DNA from: Candidatus Kuenenia stuttgartensis
Lineage (GTDB): Bacteria > Planctomycetota > Planctomycetia > Pirellulales > UBA1268
Assembly: GCA_945876515.1 (NCBI GenBank)
Contig: CAMCPF010000129.1
Span: 1-7,909, forward strand
DNA: 7,909 nt
Reading direction: 5' to 3'
Position 1 is the first letter of the stretch. Each line of letters opens with the position of its first letter. Positions 1-6,267 of the stretch are shown here, piece after piece. Both the position numbers and the translations under genes were made by a program. Below the pieces are notes generated by a model. It searched no databases. It was not told the origin of the DNA and saw only the letters and a program-made list of their open reading frames with translations.

Positions 1-2
1 GG

Positions 3-839
3 GTGGTGATGTTCGCGATGGTCGGCAGCATCGAGTCGCTGCTCTCCGCCAAGGCGATCGACCTGCTCGATCCCTGGAAGCGGAAGACCGACATGAACCG
101 CGACCTGCTTGCCGTCGGGGTGGCCAACGTGGCCGCGGCGGCGGTCGGCGGCCTGCCGATGATCTCCGAGATCGTCCGCAGTAAGGCCAACATCGATGCC
201 GGCGCCCGCACCCGGTTCGCCGACCTCTGGCACGGCGTCTTCCTGCTGTCCTTCGTGGGCCTCGCGCCGGCGATCGTCCACATGATCCCGCTGTCGGCGC
301 TGGCGGCGATGCTCGTCTACACGGGCGCCCGGCTGGCCTCGCCCAAGGAGTTCATCAACGTCTTTCGGATCGGCCCGGAGCAGCTGGCGATCTTCGTGGC
401 CACGATCGTCGCGGTCTTGGCCACCGACCTGCTCCTGGGCGTGGGAATCGGGATCGGGCTCAAGTTCCTGATCCACGCGGCCAACGGCGTGCCGCTGGGA
501 TCGTTCTTTAAGCCGTTTCTCAAGGTGACCACACTCGACGAAGAGACGGTGCAGATCGACGCGGCCGGCTCGGCCGTGTTCAGTAACTGGCTCCCCTTCC
601 GCAGGCAGATCGTGCAGCTCGGCCTGCTGCAGGGCAACGACGTGGTGGTGAACCTCGCCGGCACCAGGCTCGTGGACCACAGTGTGATGGAGAAGCTCGA
701 GGAGCTCGGCCACGACTTCGCCCGGGCGGGCAGGCGGCTGGAGGTGGTGGGGCTTGAGGAGCACCGCGGGCTCTCGGCGCACCCGCACGCCACGCGGCGG
801 CGGCGCGGGCCGCGATCGGGCGGTCGGGCTCAGCCCTGA
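3..839 (+). CDS. SulP-family inorganic anion transporter, C-terminal part (5' truncated by window edge)
   Basis: This is the C-terminal part of a SulP (SLC26-like) transporter, an inner-membrane carrier for anions such as bicarbonate or sulfate. The visible 278 residues hold hydrophobic segments around 78-108 and 127-158. Between them lies the family stretch GGLPMISEIVRSKANIDAGA (about 49-68), which sits between late membrane helices in this family. A cytoplasmic STAS domain follows at about 174-258, with a VVVNLAG strand and LVDHSVMEKL helix. The tail from 263 is basic and probably disordered. The frame is open at the left edge, so the GTG/ATG codons at 3-11 are internal and the true start lies outside. 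Complete SulP proteins are about 500-750 residues, so roughly half is missing. Its stop overlaps the end of the convergent SulP-carbonic anhydrase gene by 10 nt. The family is confident. The substrate is not, although the neighbouring carbonic anhydrases favour bicarbonate. Confidence 0.9.
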   Translation: MVMFAMVGSIESLLSAKAIDLLDPWKRKTDMNRDLLAVGVANVAAAAVGGLPMISEIVRSKANIDAGARTRFADLWHGVFLLSFVGLAPAIVHMIPLSALAAMLVYTGARLASPKEFINVFRIGPEQLAIFVATIVAVLATDLLLGVGIGIGLKFLIHAANGVPLGSFFKPFLKVTTLDEETVQIDAAGSAVFSNWLPFRRQIVQLGLLQGNDVVVNLAGTRLVDHSVMEKLEELGHDFARAGRRLEVVGLEEHRGLSAHPHATRRRRGPRSGGRAQP

Positions 840-3136
840 GCGGGCAGTGGGGCGCTCGCGGCGCCGGGCGGCAAGCCGGCGAGTGTGCCGGGCACGATCC
901 GGGTGGAGCCGGTTCCCACGTCATAGACCATGCCCACGATGCCCACGCGGCCCTCGCGGACCAGCCGGTCGAGGACCCCGCTCTTCCGGCGGATTTCCGC
1001 CACCACGCGGGCCACGTTCTTGATGGTCACCTCGTCGGCCACCTCGTCCTTTTGCTCCTTGAGCGCGTCGGCCGGCAGCCGGCACGAGGCCGGATCGACC
1101 GACCTGCCGATGCTCTCCATGATCGGCGTGAGGTGCACACACTCGGGCGCCACGGGCACCTCCGGGTGGCACGCCACCTGCACGGCGGCGTTCACGGCCC
1201 CGCAGCGGGTGTGGCCGAGCACCACCACGAGCCGGGCCCCGGCCACGGCGCAGGCGAACTCCATGCTCCCGAGCACCTCGTCGGTGGCCACGTTGCCCGC
1301 CACCCGCACGCTGAAGATGTCGCCCAGGCCCATGTCGAAGAGGATCTCGGCCGGCGACCGGGAGTCGATGCAGGAGAGCACCACGGCGATCGGGTGCTGA
1401 CCCACGGCGGTGGCCACCATCTGCCGGCCGAGGTCGCGCTTGAGCTGGGTGCCGGTGCGAAACCGCGCGGTGCCGGCCCGCAGGTATTCGAAGGCCCGCT
1501 CGGGGGTGAGGTCCTGCTGCAGTTCGCGGCTCGAGAAGTCCACGAAGTTGATCACGTCCGCGATCTCGTACTTCGGCCGGAAGCCCTTCGTGCTCACGTG
1601 CACGCCACGGGCCGGGCCGATCGAGTCGCGGTATTCGCGGACGGTCTCCAGGATGTCCGGATCGATGTAGACGGAGTCGCTGGCGTCGATCAAGACATGC
1701 CGCCCGCGGGGCATGCCGTCGAGCACCCGCCGCAGCTCGGCCCGGTTCAGGAAGCTCACCTGATTGGCGAGCTCTACCCGCGTCACGTCACCGGCTAGGT
1801 GATGCTCCACGACCAGCCGCATCGGCCGGCGCTGGTTGCTCCAGAGGATGAAGCCCAGGCTCACCACCAGCCCGATCACGATCCCCTGGAGCGGATCGGT
1901 GAACACGATCGCCACGAGCGTGATCAGGTAGGGGACGAGCTGGTAGCGGCCGGCCTTCAGCATCTCACGAAACACCGCCGGGCTGGCGAGCCGCAGGCCG
2001 GTGGCGATCAGGATCGCGGCCAGGCAGGAGAGCGGGATCTGGTTGATGGCCCGGGGGAAGAGCACGAGCGCCGCGAGCAGCAAGAGGCCGTGCACGATCG
2101 CCGCCCGCTTGGTGCGGGCCCCGGCGTCGATGTTCACGCTCGAGCGCACGATCTCGCAGGTGATCGGCAGGCCGCCGAGCATGCCCGACACGCAGTTGCC
2201 CAGTCCCTGGGCCACGAGCTCACGGTTGGCGGGCGTGGTGCGGCGGCGGGTGTCGAGCCGATCGACGGCCTCGGTGGTGAGCAGGGCCTGGAGCGAGGCC
2301 ACCAGCGCGATCGTGAGGGCGGCCCAGGCGACGGCCGGGTTGCCGACCTGGGCGAAGTCGGGCGTGTGCAGGAAGCCGAGCACGCCGCCGAGGCTCTCGG
2401 CCACCGGCAGCTGCACACGGTGCGAGGGCTCGACCAGCCAGGGCTGGCCGAGCGGGGCGAAGCCGGCCACGCAGGCGATCCCGAATGCGACCACGGCCAG
2501 TGGGGCGGGGATGCCGCTGGCCCGCGTCACGCTCCACCGGCCCCAGATCCAGATCAGGGCCAGCGACGCCAGGCCGATCACCATCGCGCCGGGGTGAAGG
2601 TCGCCGAGGATCGCGAGCAGTTCCGAGAAGGTGTTCTCGCGGTCGGGCTGGAAAAACGACATCTCCCCTTCGTAGTCGGTGTCGTGGCCGAAGAGGTGGG
2701 GAATCTGCTTGAGGATCAGGATCACACCGATCGCGGAGAGCAGCCCGCGGACCACGCTGGTGGGCACGAACGACTTGATGAAGCCCCCCTGGGCCAGGCC
2801 GAGCGCGATCTGGATCAGCCCGGCGAGCACCACGGCCAGCAGCAGCGCCTCGAAGGAACCGAGCGCGGCGATCTGGGAGGCCACCACGGCCACGAGCCCG
2901 GCAGCGGGGCCGGAGACCATCACCTGCGCACCGCTCAGCCAGCCCACGACCACGCCGGCCACGATGCCGGCGATCACACCGGTAATGGCCGAGGCCCCGG
3001 AGGCCAGCGCGATCCCCAGGCAGAGCGGCAGCGCCACCAGAAACGTGACCAGCCCCGCCATCAGGTCGGCCGGCAGGTGCTTGGCATCCCACGGCGATTG
3101 CATGACGAGATCGTTATCGAGTTCGGTCTGCGTCAT
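830..3136 (-). CDS. SulP transporter-STAS-beta-carbonic anhydrase fusion protein
   Basis: A 768-residue fusion predicted to move an anion, probably bicarbonate, across the inner membrane and interconvert CO2 and HCO3- on the cytoplasmic side. Residues 20-435 are a SulP membrane domain with about 10-14 helices, including QVMVSGPAAGLVAVV (71-85) in the substrate-site helix and NIDAGART (335-342). Residues 440-535 resemble a degenerate STAS domain. Residues 560-750 are a beta-carbonic anhydrase. Its zinc ligands are C589 and D591 in SCIDSR, then H642 and C645 in GHTRCG. It ends with GMVYDVGTG, typical of the type I subclass. SulP-carbonic anhydrase fusions are known, for example Rv3273 of Mycobacterium tuberculosis, and the length matches. 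The start at 3136 gives a normal short N-terminus before helix 1. No clear Shine-Dalgarno is present, and Met12 (start 3103) is an alternative. It lies 36 nt downstream of the stand-alone carbonic anhydrase, so an operon is likely. The transported ion is inferred. Confidence 0.93.
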   Translation of the reverse strand: MTQTELDNDLVMQSPWDAKHLPADLMAGLVTFLVALPLCLGIALASGASAITGVIAGIVAGVVVGWLSGAQVMVSGPAAGLVAVVASQIAALGSFEALLLAVVLAGLIQIALGLAQGGFIKSFVPTSVVRGLLSAIGVILILKQIPHLFGHDTDYEGEMSFFQPDRENTFSELLAILGDLHPGAMVIGLASLALIWIWGRWSVTRASGIPAPLAVVAFGIACVAGFAPLGQPWLVEPSHRVQLPVAESLGGVLGFLHTPDFAQVGNPAVAWAALTIALVASLQALLTTEAVDRLDTRRRTTPANRELVAQGLGNCVSGMLGGLPITCEIVRSSVNIDAGARTKRAAIVHGLLLLAALVLFPRAINQIPLSCLAAILIATGLRLASPAVFREMLKAGRYQLVPYLITLVAIVFTDPLQGIVIGLVVSLGFILWSNQRRPMRLVVEHHLAGDVTRVELANQVSFLNRAELRRVLDGMPRGRHVLIDASDSVYIDPDILETVREYRDSIGPARGVHVSTKGFRPKYEIADVINFVDFSSRELQQDLTPERAFEYLRAGTARFRTGTQLKRDLGRQMVATAVGQHPIAVVLSCIDSRSPAEILFDMGLGDIFSVRVAGNVATDEVLGSMEFACAVAGARLVVVLGHTRCGAVNAAVQVACHPEVPVAPECVHLTPIMESIGRSVDPASCRLPADALKEQKDEVADEVTIKNVARVVAEIRRKSGVLDRLVREGRVGIVGMVYDVGTGSTRIVPGTLAGLPPGAASAPLPAQG

Positions 3137-3172
3137 GACGAGGTTCCGGGGGCGTGTGGGGCCGGAGATCCG

Positions 3173-3850
3173 TCAGCCCCGGCGCCGGGCGGTCTTCGAT
3201 TTGCCGGCCTTGGACGCGCGACCCTTCGGAGACCGCGGCTGCCCCGATCCACCCGGGCGGCCGTCCACGAGCACGTCGATCGAGCCATCCTCCACCCGGT
3301 AGAGCCAGCCGTGAATCCGGGGCAGCGCACCCTTGGCATGCATGTTACGGATCAGGGCAAGATTGTTCAGGTGCTTGATCTGGAGTTTGACGTTTTCCTC
3401 GGTGAGCACGGCCAGTTTCTGTTCGCGCGTGAGCTTCCGCTCCTTGGCGATCCGGTCGGTGGCCTCCTTCGCGCCCGTCGCAATACAGAGCCAGTCGGCG
3501 ATGTAGTTTTCCTTGACACCATTCTCGATGGCGGCGATGCCACCACAGCGGGTGTGGCCGCAGACGATGATGTCCTCGATGCCGAGATGCACCACGCCGT
3601 ATTCGAGAATCGCGGAGATGTTGACGTCGTTGAAGGCCACGATGTTCGCGATGTTGCGATGCACGAACATCGTGCCCGGCTTGGACCCGGTCATCTGGTG
3701 CTCGCTGACGCGGGAGTCGGAGCAGCCGATCCAGAGCACCTTCGGCGTCTGCTTGGCGGCGATCGAGTGGTAGTAATCCTCGTTGGCGGCGAACTCACCG
3801 GCCACGAACCGGTCGTTACCCGCGAGCAGGGAGTCGATCATGCCGGCCAT
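3173..3850 (-). CDS. can: Beta-carbonic anhydrase, type II (Can/CynT-like)
   Basis: A cytoplasmic zinc enzyme of 225 residues that catalyses CO2 + H2O to HCO3- + H+. The zinc ligands are C43 and D45 in GCSDSR and H99 and C102 in GHTRCGG. R47 forms the usual Asp-Arg dyad. W40, R65 (in FVHRNIAN) and Y184 (in HGWLYRV) match the residues forming the non-catalytic bicarbonate-inhibition site of the Haemophilus and E. coli enzymes, which supports the type II, allosteric subclass. Length is close to the about 220 residues of E. coli Can. I chose ATG at 3850 because a GAGG motif lies about 10 nt upstream. The frame stays open much further upstream, but that part overlaps the Nramp-like gene and encodes only arginine-rich shadow sequence. 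ATG at 3841 is possible but further from the motif. The tail from 198 has ten Lys/Arg and no acidic residue. It lies between the Nramp-like gene (83 nt) and the SulP fusion (36 nt). The gene symbol is by similarity. Confidence 0.95.
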   Translation of the reverse strand: MAGMIDSLLAGNDRFVAGEFAANEDYYHSIAAKQTPKVLWIGCSDSRVSEHQMTGSKPGTMFVHRNIANIVAFNDVNISAILEYGVVHLGIEDIIVCGHTRCGGIAAIENGVKENYIADWLCIATGAKEATDRIAKERKLTREQKLAVLTEENVKLQIKHLNNLALIRNMHAKGALPRIHGWLYRVEDGSIDVLVDGRPGGSGQPRSPKGRASKAGKSKTARRRG

Positions 3851-3859
3851 GGGTTGGGT

Positions 3860-3864
3860 ACCTC
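3860..3864 (-). promoter_or_regulatory. Ribosome binding site for the type II carbonic anhydrase
   Basis: On the minus strand the sequence reads GAGGT, with about 9-10 nt before the ATG at 3850. It fits that start better than the second ATG at 3841, which would be about 18-19 nt away. It also argues against any start inside the Nramp-like gene. Confidence 0.55.
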
Positions 3865-3933
3865 GGGAGGGGGCCGAACTGCGGCCTCGGTTTCGAAAAG
3901 GGTAGCAGCCCGGCGGGCGACGGGCCATCGGCG

Positions 3934-5508
3934 TCATGATGAGGGAATGACGAGGCTCGCGAGCTTGTCCCACGCCGTCCAGAGGCCGACCGTGAGAAAC
4001 CCCGCGGCAGAGAGCCAAACCAGCAGATCCCAGGCCCACGGCGGCGCAAGCCGCGGATCGCTCTCCCGGTACCGAAACCAGATCACCGCCACGGCGAGTG
4101 CCGCGAGCATGATCGCCTGGGCCACGCCGCTGGCGAGCACCATCGCCACAGGCTCGCCGATCGCGATGGCCAGCCCCGTGGCAAGGAGCACCCACGCCGC
4201 CGAGATCCGCCGCGTGAAGCCGGCCCGGTCGGCGGCGGCGGGCGAGGCCGGCGAACCGCCGGCGGGTCCGAGCCCCTGCATCGCCAGGCCGTCGGCCACC
4301 ATCCGGGCGTTGCCGGCAGCCGCCACAAAGAGGGTGGAGTAGAGCACGGCGAATGCGCCCCACAGGAACACTCCCTGGGCCCACTCCCCGAACACAGGCG
4401 CATACATCGCCCCCAGCGACCGCACCATCTCACCGCCGGAGGGCACGATCCCCAGCCGGCCGAGCGTGGCGGCGCCGAGCAGGTAAAAGGCGATGGTCAC
4501 GGTCGTGTAGACCACCATCGAGCCCCAGGCGTCGAGTTGCATCACCCGGAGCCAGCCGCGGGTCCGTTCGGCCCAGGCGGCGGAGTCGTCGCGCGGGCCC
4601 ACCGCCCGGCCGTAGCCCTTCTCCAAGCACCAGTAGGGATAGATCATCAGTTCGCTCGCCCCCACGCCGATGATCCCGAAGGCGGCGAGCCCCACGGCGA
4701 GCGGCGAGCGGCCGCCGACGGCGGGCGGAAGCGAGGGCACAATCCCTTGGGCCAGCTCCGCGCCGCTGATGGCCCAGGCGGGGTTCCGCTGCAGCAGCGC
4801 GAGCGCGGCGAGGGTCACGAGCGTGAAGCCGGCCACGAGCACGAGCGACACCCGTTCGATGAGCCGGTAGCGGCCCACGAGCAGGAGCCCGGCCGTGACG
4901 ATTCCCGTAACCACGGCCCAGAGCGTGGTGTCGAAGGGATGCGCGAGCCCAGCCGCGGCTTGCTCGGCAGCGGCCACGCGGGCCTCGGCGTGAGCGACCG
5001 CGGTAGTAGGCGCCTCCGCCTCGCCCGTGGCATCCGCGCGGCGGCCGGCGGTGGCGAGCTCGATGCGGGCGGCGGCGAGTTCGTCGTGGGCGCGGTTCCA
5101 TTCGCGGCCGGCCGACGAGACGGGCACGGCCGCGGCGAGCGACTGGGCCACGCCGGCCACGATTCCGCCCTGCTGCAGCAGGATCAGAACGGTCATCGCG
5201 GCCCAGCCCCACCAGATCCAGTTGCGGCCGAAGATCCTCGGGCCGGGCACCCGGTCGAAGGCCGCCAGAGGCGTGCGGCCCCAGGCCAGAGTGGTGCGGC
5301 CGATCTCGATCTGGGCGGCCACCTTGATCCCGCAGCCGATCAGGATCAGCCACAGCAGCGCGAAGCCGGCCGTGGCCCCCACGGAAGTCGTGGCGATCAA
5401 CTCGCCGGAGCCCACGATCGAACTGGCGAGGATCACTCCCGGGCCGAGGTGGGCGAGCGTGGCCGCGAGCGACCTGGGCGGATCGGCGATGCCGGCATCG
5501 TGCTCCAT
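3934..5508 (-). CDS. Nramp-related transporter with divergent metal-site motifs
   Basis: A 524-residue inner-membrane protein of the Nramp (SLC11-like) fold. Residues 22-53 align without gaps to helix 1 of MntH-type proteins (GPG..., then ATTSVGA and LLW). Further helices lie near 101-128, 194-212, 218-240, 268-292, 328-350, 375-397, 435-477 and 490-512. Canonical Nramp carriers bind Mn2+/Fe2+ through DPGN in helix 1 and a Met-Pro-His motif in helix 6. Here these read GSGE (33-36) and YPY (290-292, in MIYPYW), so the substrate may be another ion or solute. Residues about 131-190 form an Ala-rich, charged, coiled-coil-like insertion between helices 3 and 4, where typical members have a short loop. 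The start at 5508 leaves about 20 residues before helix 1. There is no proper Shine-Dalgarno, and a GC-only hairpin abuts the ATG. It lies 46 nt after the small basic gene and 83 nt before the carbonic anhydrase. Family confident, substrate unknown. Confidence 0.85.
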   Translation of the reverse strand: MEHDAGIADPPRSLAATLAHLGPGVILASSIVGSGELIATTSVGATAGFALLWLILIGCGIKVAAQIEIGRTTLAWGRTPLAAFDRVPGPRIFGRNWIWWGWAAMTVLILLQQGGIVAGVAQSLAAAVPVSSAGREWNRAHDELAAARIELATAGRRADATGEAEAPTTAVAHAEARVAAAEQAAAGLAHPFDTTLWAVVTGIVTAGLLLVGRYRLIERVSLVLVAGFTLVTLAALALLQRNPAWAISGAELAQGIVPSLPPAVGGRSPLAVGLAAFGIIGVGASELMIYPYWCLEKGYGRAVGPRDDSAAWAERTRGWLRVMQLDAWGSMVVYTTVTIAFYLLGAATLGRLGIVPSGGEMVRSLGAMYAPVFGEWAQGVFLWGAFAVLYSTLFVAAAGNARMVADGLAMQGLGPAGGSPASPAAADRAGFTRRISAAWVLLATGLAIAIGEPVAMVLASGVAQAIMLAALAVAVIWFRYRESDPRLAPPWAWDLLVWLSAAGFLTVGLWTAWDKLASLVIPSS

Positions 5509-5537
5509 GGGGCGGCGAGCCTAACACACGCCGCCCC
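5509..5537 (-). promoter_or_regulatory. Perfect 9-bp GC-only inverted repeat abutting the Nramp-like start codon
   Basis: On the plus strand GGGGCGGCG (5509-5517) and CGCCGCCCC (5529-5537) are exact reverse complements separated by an 11-nt loop. In the minus-strand transcript the hairpin ends exactly at the base before the ATG at 5508. It starts 17 nt after the stop of the 67-residue gene. Two roles are possible: a translation-controlling hairpin over the initiation region, whose loop contains AGG, or a terminator-like or processing hairpin between two transcription units. No U-tract follows, so it is not a standard intrinsic terminator. Confidence 0.5.
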
Positions 5538-5554
5538 GCCTTCTCTGCCCGTCG

Positions 5555-5758
5555 TCAGAGGCAACTTCCGCCGCCGGGCAAGCGCCGACGGAGGAAGTTC
5601 ATCCGCTCCTCGAGCGGCAGCGCCAGCCGCCGCCGGATGAGATCCTGAAGCTGTCGCTGAGACTCACCGCCCAATGCGGCAAGGGCGGCGGCCCTGGCAG
5701 ACTGCTTGGGCCGCCCGGCGGCCGCGGTCCGGCGACGGTTGGCTCCGGCACGCGGCAT
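5555..5758 (-). CDS. Small basic protein of unknown function, second gene of a nucleotidyltransferase pair
   Basis: I do not recognise this 67-residue protein by name. The N-terminal third (about 1-28) is rich in Arg, Ala and Gly and probably disordered. Residues 32-60 look like one or two amphipathic helices with the run LQDLIRRRLALPLEERMNFL (39-58 region), and the protein ends in LPGGGSCL. It has no membrane segment and no signal peptide. The start at 5758 is well supported: ATG lies 2 nt after the TAG stop of the nucleotidyltransferase gene, with GAGGG 8 nt upstream. The same frame stays open upstream, but there it only shadows the nucleotidyltransferase gene. Tight coupling suggests joint expression with that protein and perhaps a physical partnership, for example as the other half of a toxin-antitoxin-like pair. 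That role is inference from gene order only. The chance that it is a real gene is good but not certain. Confidence 0.6.
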   Translation of the reverse strand: MPRAGANRRRTAAAGRPKQSARAAALAALGGESQRQLQDLIRRRLALPLEERMNFLRRRLPGGGSCL

Positions 5759-5760
5759 GG

Positions 5761-6267
5761 CTATCGCCCTCGTTTCCGGGGTCGCTTGGCCGGCGGTTTC
5801 GCGGCACCGGGCTCGAGCGTGCGACGAAGCTCCTCGAGCACGGGGAGCACCGCCAGATCCTGCGGTCGGCCCGCCGCCCGCTTGCTCCTGATGATATCGT
5901 CGAGGCTGGCCACAAGCACGGCCACTCCTCCGATCTCCCGGGTGACCGCCCGGGCCTTGAGGCCCTCGAACGATCGCACGCCGTGGATGATCGGCATGAA
6001 GTCTGCCTGGAGGCCAGACGGGTCGTGCGTCATGCGGTAGAGCCGGGAGACGGGGTAGTAGGGCCGGAGGATCATGGCCCCGAGCGCCGCAGCCGCCCCC
6101 TTGAGCTTTCGCATGTTGCCGGGCGTCTCCCGAAACATGAAATCGACGTCCAGCGTGGTCACGGGTGCGCCGTGAATCGCGGCCGCCGCATTGCCAATCA
6201 GCACGACCTCCAGCTTCTCGGCCGCGAGGGCGTCGTGGAGCCGGACGAGCAGAGGGGTGGCGTTCAT
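5761..6267 (-). CDS. Nucleotidyltransferase-fold protein (AbiEii/MNT-like)
   Basis: A 168-residue soluble protein with the core of a small DNA polymerase-beta-type nucleotidyltransferase. VVLIGNAAAAIHG (21-33) corresponds to the G-G/S...HG motif. TTLDVDFMF (38-46) supplies the paired acidic residues D40 and D42, and D89 in LQADFMP could be the third metal ligand. ASLDDIIRSKRAAGRPQDL (120-138) resembles the Lys-rich helix of AbiEii-like and DUF6036-like proteins. The usual second Gly or Ser of the first motif is Asn26, which may alter nucleotide binding. The C-terminal tail from 157 is strongly basic. Family members include toxins of type IV toxin-antitoxin systems, MNT antitoxins and uncharacterised housekeeping-like proteins, and the sequence alone does not separate these. 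It is followed 2 nt downstream by a 67-residue protein. The start at 6267 gives a sensible short helix before the first strand, though no Shine-Dalgarno is visible. Confidence 0.75.
   Translation of the reverse strand: MNATPLLVRLHDALAAEKLEVVLIGNAAAAIHGAPVTTLDVDFMFRETPGNMRKLKGAAAALGAMILRPYYPVSRLYRMTHDPSGLQADFMPIIHGVRSFEGLKARAVTREIGGVAVLVASLDDIIRSKRAAGRPQDLAVLPVLEELRRTLEPGAAKPPAKRPRKRGR
5767..5771 (-). promoter_or_regulatory. Ribosome binding site for the small basic protein
   Basis: The minus strand reads GAGGG, then 8 nt including the TAG stop of the upstream gene, then the ATG at 5758. This is one of the few good Shine-Dalgarno matches in the window. It decides the start of the small gene and supports translational coupling with the nucleotidyltransferase. 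Confidence 0.6.

Noticed and set aside
3865..3890. GGCC...GGCC inverted repeat in the spacer before the carbonic anhydrase gene.
   Set aside because: Only 4 perfect base pairs, or 6 with a bulge, and no U-tract. This is expected by chance at this GC content.
1799..4342. An 847-codon open frame on the plus strand, opposite the SulP fusion, the carbonic anhydrase and part of the Nramp-like gene.
   Set aside because: It is rich in His, Gly, Arg and Asp with no recognisable domain, and it lies antisense to genes with clear motifs. In DNA with strong third-position G/C bias, long antisense open frames are expected.
3851..4384. N-terminal extension of the soluble carbonic anhydrase frame by about 178 codons.
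   Set aside because: The extension overlaps the 3' part of the Nramp-like gene and is Arg/Gly-rich. The conserved enzyme begins just after the ATG at 3850, which has a ribosome binding site.
4537..5640. A 367-codon plus-strand open frame opposite the Nramp-like gene, and a 365-codon minus-strand frame at 4430-5527.
   Set aside because: Both have Arg/Gly/Ala-rich composition without domains and shadow a gene with good membrane-protein features. They are byproducts of base composition.
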